The notes beneath the pieces were generated by a model. The model was not told the DNA's origin. It did no database searches and was given only the letters and a program-made list of their open reading frames with translations. Made by a program: the position numbers and the translations under genes. This document shows positions 5,477-7,771 of a DNA stretch of 7,771 nucleotides, piece by piece; positions within the stretch are counted from its first letter, which is position 1; each line of letters begins with the position of its first letter. This DNA comes from Comamonadaceae bacterium (GTDB lineage: Bacteria > Pseudomonadota > Gammaproteobacteria > Burkholderiales > Burkholderiaceae_C): positions 1-7,771 of the forward strand of contig CANJNX010000026.1 of NCBI GenBank assembly GCA_947475495.1, read 5' to 3'.

Positions 5477-7771
5477 ATGCAAGAACCCGAAAAAACCCTT
5501 TTGTTGATCGATGGATCAAGCTACCTGTACCGGGCTTTTCATGCCATGCCCGATTTGCGCGCCATTCCTGGCGACCCCAGCAGCAACCCCACAGGCGCGA
5601 TTCGCGGAATGGTCAACATGATGCAAGCGCTTCGCAAAGAAGTGCCTGCCGCCTTTGTTGCCTGTGTGTTTGACGCCAAAGGGCCGACATTTCGGGATGT
5701 TTTGTACCCGCAATACAAGGGACACCGCTCCCCCATGCCAGACGACTTGCGCGCCCAGATCGAACCCATACACGCACTGATGCAGTTGCTAGGTATGAAA
5801 GTGCTGGATGTTCCAGGCGTTGAGGCCGATGACGTGATCGGAACCTTGGCGGTCATGGCCGCAGCCCAAGGTATGCAAGTGATTGTGAGCAGCGGTGACA
5901 AAGACCTGGCACAACTGGTTAATGAGCGCATCACGATTATTGACACCATGAACGGAAAGCGCCGAGACATGGCTGGGGTCGAAGCGGAGTTTGGAATTCC
6001 TGCGCGCTTGATGTTGGATTACCAAACCTTGGTTGGGGATACGGTTGACAACGTTCCCGGTGTAGAAAAAGTAGGGCCTAAAACGGCGGTGAAGTGGTTG
6101 CTGGAGTACGGAAGTTTGGATTCGGTGGTGGAAAACGCGGGCTCTATCAAAGGGGTTGTTGGCGAAAATCTTAGAAAGGCCTTGCCCTGGTTGCCCACCG
6201 GGCGGCAACTTTTAACGATCAAAACCGATTGTGATTTGATGGCTTGGCTACCCGCGCTGCCCAATTTGGAAGATTTGCGTCGCAGCGAAGAAGATAGCAG
6301 CGGTTTGTTTGCGTTTTACGAGCGGGTCGGTTTCAAAGGATTGGCCAAAGCAAACGCGCCAAAACAGACAGCCAAAGAGCCACATGTGGCGTCAGCCCAA
6401 GACAGTTTGTTTGGGATATTGCAGGAACCGGTGATTGCGCGTTTGCAGCCTGTAGAGACCCACTATGAAACCATTTCCACTTGGGAGCGCTTTGATCAGT
6501 GGCTGGCAAAAATTCAGACCGCAGACTTGGTTGCGCTGGATACGGAAACAACGTCGCTGGACGCTATGCGTGCAGAGATCGTCGGTTTGAGTTTGAGTGT
6601 GAAGGTGGGTGAGGCGGCTTACATTCCTTTGGCGCATACCTATGCTGGTGCCCCAGACCAACTCCCACGGGCAGAAGTATTAGAACGGCTCAAGCCGTGG
6701 TTAGAAAACCCACAGCGTTTGAAATTGGGCCAGCACATCAAATACGACCGCCATATTTTTGCCAACCATGGTATTGAAGTGCAAGGCTATGCGCACGATA
6801 CGATGCTCCAGAGCTATGTCTTGGAAGTGCACAAGCCCCACGGCCTGGCCAGTCTGGCGGAGCGCCATGTCGGGCGTTCCGGTTTGAGTTTTGAAGATCT
6901 GTGCGGTAAAGGTGTCAGCCAAATCAGCATGGACCAAGTCGATGTTGCACGCGCGTCTGAATACGCTTGCGAAGACGCTGACATGACTTTGGATGTCCAC
7001 ACAACTCTGTGGCAGCAGCTTGAGAAGAACGAGAAGTTGCGCTTCGTATACGAACTTGAAATTGCCAGCAGCGAATCGCTGTACCGCATCGAACGCAATG
7101 GGGTGTTAATTGACGCAGCAACGCTGGCCGCCCAAAGCCATGAATTAGGCGCACGCATCGTTGAGCTTGAAAGCCAAGCGCATGAACTGGCAGGCCAACC
7201 CTTTAATCTCAGCAGCCCCAAACAGATTGGTGACATTTTCTTTACCAAGCTAGGCCTACCCGTGGTCAAAAAAACCGCAACCGGTGCGCCCAGCACGGAT
7301 GAAGAAGTACTTGAGAAATTGGCCGAAGATTTTCCATTGCCCGCCAAAATTTTGGAACACCGTGGCTTGGCCAAACTCAAAGGCACTTACACCGACAAAT
7401 TGGCGCAGTTGGCGTTGCCCCGCACGGGGCGGGTCCACACCCATTACGCGCAGGCCGTTGCGGTGACGGGACGCTTGTCGAGCAACGACCCGAATTTGCA
7501 AAATATTCCCATCCGCACGGTGGAGGGTCGGCGGGTTCGCGAGGCCTTTATCGCCCCGCCTGGCAGCGTGATCGCAAGTGCCGATTACAGTCAGATTGAA
7601 CTGCGCATCATGGCCCACATCAGTGCAGACGAGGCCTTGCTCAACGCGTTTCACCAAGGACTCGATGTGCACCGTGCCACGGCTGCAGAGGTCTTTGGTG
7701 TGGAGGTTGCGCAGGTCAGCAACGAGCAGCGGCGCTATGCCAAAGTGATTAACTTTGGACTCATTTACGGC
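5477..7771 (+). CDS. polA: DNA polymerase I, truncated by the window edge
   Basis: The first 765 codons are open with no frameshift; the family is about 920-950 residues, so about 160 are missing on the right. Pol I fills repair gaps, removes RNA primers from Okazaki fragments and supports plasmid and excision-repair synthesis. The 5'-3' nuclease domain (1 to about 290) shows LLLIDGSSYLYRAF with Asp12, VFDAKGPTFR with Asp66, VEADD (115-119), SGDKDLAQL (Asp141, Asp143), then GDTVDN (187-192) and a helix-hairpin-helix VPGVEKVGPKTA. The 3'-5' proofreading domain is intact: DTET with Asp355 and Glu357, KYD with Asp424, and YACED with Tyr496 and Asp500, matching the E. coli DEDY set. The polymerase domain has TGRLSSNDPNLQNIP, motif A DYSQIELR with Asp703, and O-helix RRYAKVINFGLIYG (Arg752, Lys756, Phe760, Tyr764) at the edge. 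The ATG at 5477 places Asp12 as expected. It diverges from thrB. Confidence 0.97.
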   Translation, partial: MQEPEKTLLLIDGSSYLYRAFHAMPDLRAIPGDPSSNPTGAIRGMVNMMQALRKEVPAAFVACVFDAKGPTFRDVLYPQYKGHRSPMPDDLRAQIEPIHALMQLLGMKVLDVPGVEADDVIGTLAVMAAAQGMQVIVSSGDKDLAQLVNERITIIDTMNGKRRDMAGVEAEFGIPARLMLDYQTLVGDTVDNVPGVEKVGPKTAVKWLLEYGSLDSVVENAGSIKGVVGENLRKALPWLPTGRQLLTIKTDCDLMAWLPALPNLEDLRRSEEDSSGLFAFYERVGFKGLAKANAPKQTAKEPHVASAQDSLFGILQEPVIARLQPVETHYETISTWERFDQWLAKIQTADLVALDTETTSLDAMRAEIVGLSLSVKVGEAAYIPLAHTYAGAPDQLPRAEVLERLKPWLENPQRLKLGQHIKYDRHIFANHGIEVQGYAHDTMLQSYVLEVHKPHGLASLAERHVGRSGLSFEDLCGKGVSQISMDQVDVARASEYACEDADMTLDVHTTLWQQLEKNEKLRFVYELEIASSESLYRIERNGVLIDAATLAAQSHELGARIVELESQAHELAGQPFNLSSPKQIGDIFFTKLGLPVVKKTATGAPSTDEEVLEKLAEDFPLPAKILEHRGLAKLKGTYTDKLAQLALPRTGRVHTHYAQAVAVTGRLSSNDPNLQNIPIRTVEGRRVREAFIAPPGSVIASADYSQIELRIMAHISADEALLNAFHQGLDVHRATAAEVFGVEVAQVSNEQRRYAKVINFGLIYG

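Noticed and set aside
5381..5482. N-terminal extension of ThrB to an ATG at 5482
   Set aside because: It would overlap the polA start codon and the promoter region and adds 34 residues not typical of the family; MAVYTEVS at 5380 is the usual start.
6814..7386. Long open frame antisense to polA (about 190 codons)
   Set aside because: It is low-complexity and serine-rich as expected from the reverse frame of a coding region, matches no known family, and lies wholly inside an intact polA.

Overview
This window reads as ordinary chromosomal housekeeping DNA of a betaproteobacterium. It is most likely Burkholderiales and close to Comamonadaceae, with a moderate GC content for that group. The basis is the order polA / thrB / small membrane protein / uvrD, which I recall from that order, together with a ThrB of the aminoglycoside-phosphotransferase fold and a membrane protein resembling the Burkholderiales BPSS1780 family. 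The taxonomic call is inference from gene content and protein style; no rRNA or other marker gene is present.

Layout, left to right. (1) A leftward pair: the guaC GMP reductase (142-1119) is followed after 10 bp by the first 43 codons of a beta-hydroxyacid dehydrogenase / 3-hydroxyisobutyrate dehydrogenase-family oxidoreductase, which runs off the left edge. (2) A 150 bp divergent intergenic region. (3) Rightward uvrD, DNA helicase II (1270-3582). (4) A 17 bp convergent gap with no clear terminator. (5) A leftward pair: thrB homoserine kinase (4376-5380) and a six-helix membrane protein (3600-4379), joined by a 4-base ATGA overlap. (6) A 96 bp divergent intergenic region. (7) Rightward polA, DNA polymerase I, from 5477 to the right edge. 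It is intact through 765 codons and ends inside the polymerase O-helix motif, so roughly the last 160 residues are missing.

Functionally, UvrD and DNA polymerase I act together in nucleotide excision repair: UvrD removes the incised oligonucleotide and UvrC, and Pol I fills the gap. UvrD also acts in mismatch repair. GuaC belongs to purine salvage and ThrB to threonine biosynthesis. The membrane protein has no assigned function.

I see no mobile element, CRISPR array, RNA gene, prophage or defence system, and no convincing new biological system. The points most worth a second look are modest. uvrD has a -10-like hexamer exactly six bases before its ATG, which suggests a leaderless mRNA; polA shows a weaker version of the same arrangement. 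The GMP reductase is of the Bacillus type in a betaproteobacterial context. The uncharacterised membrane gene is translationally coupled to thrB.
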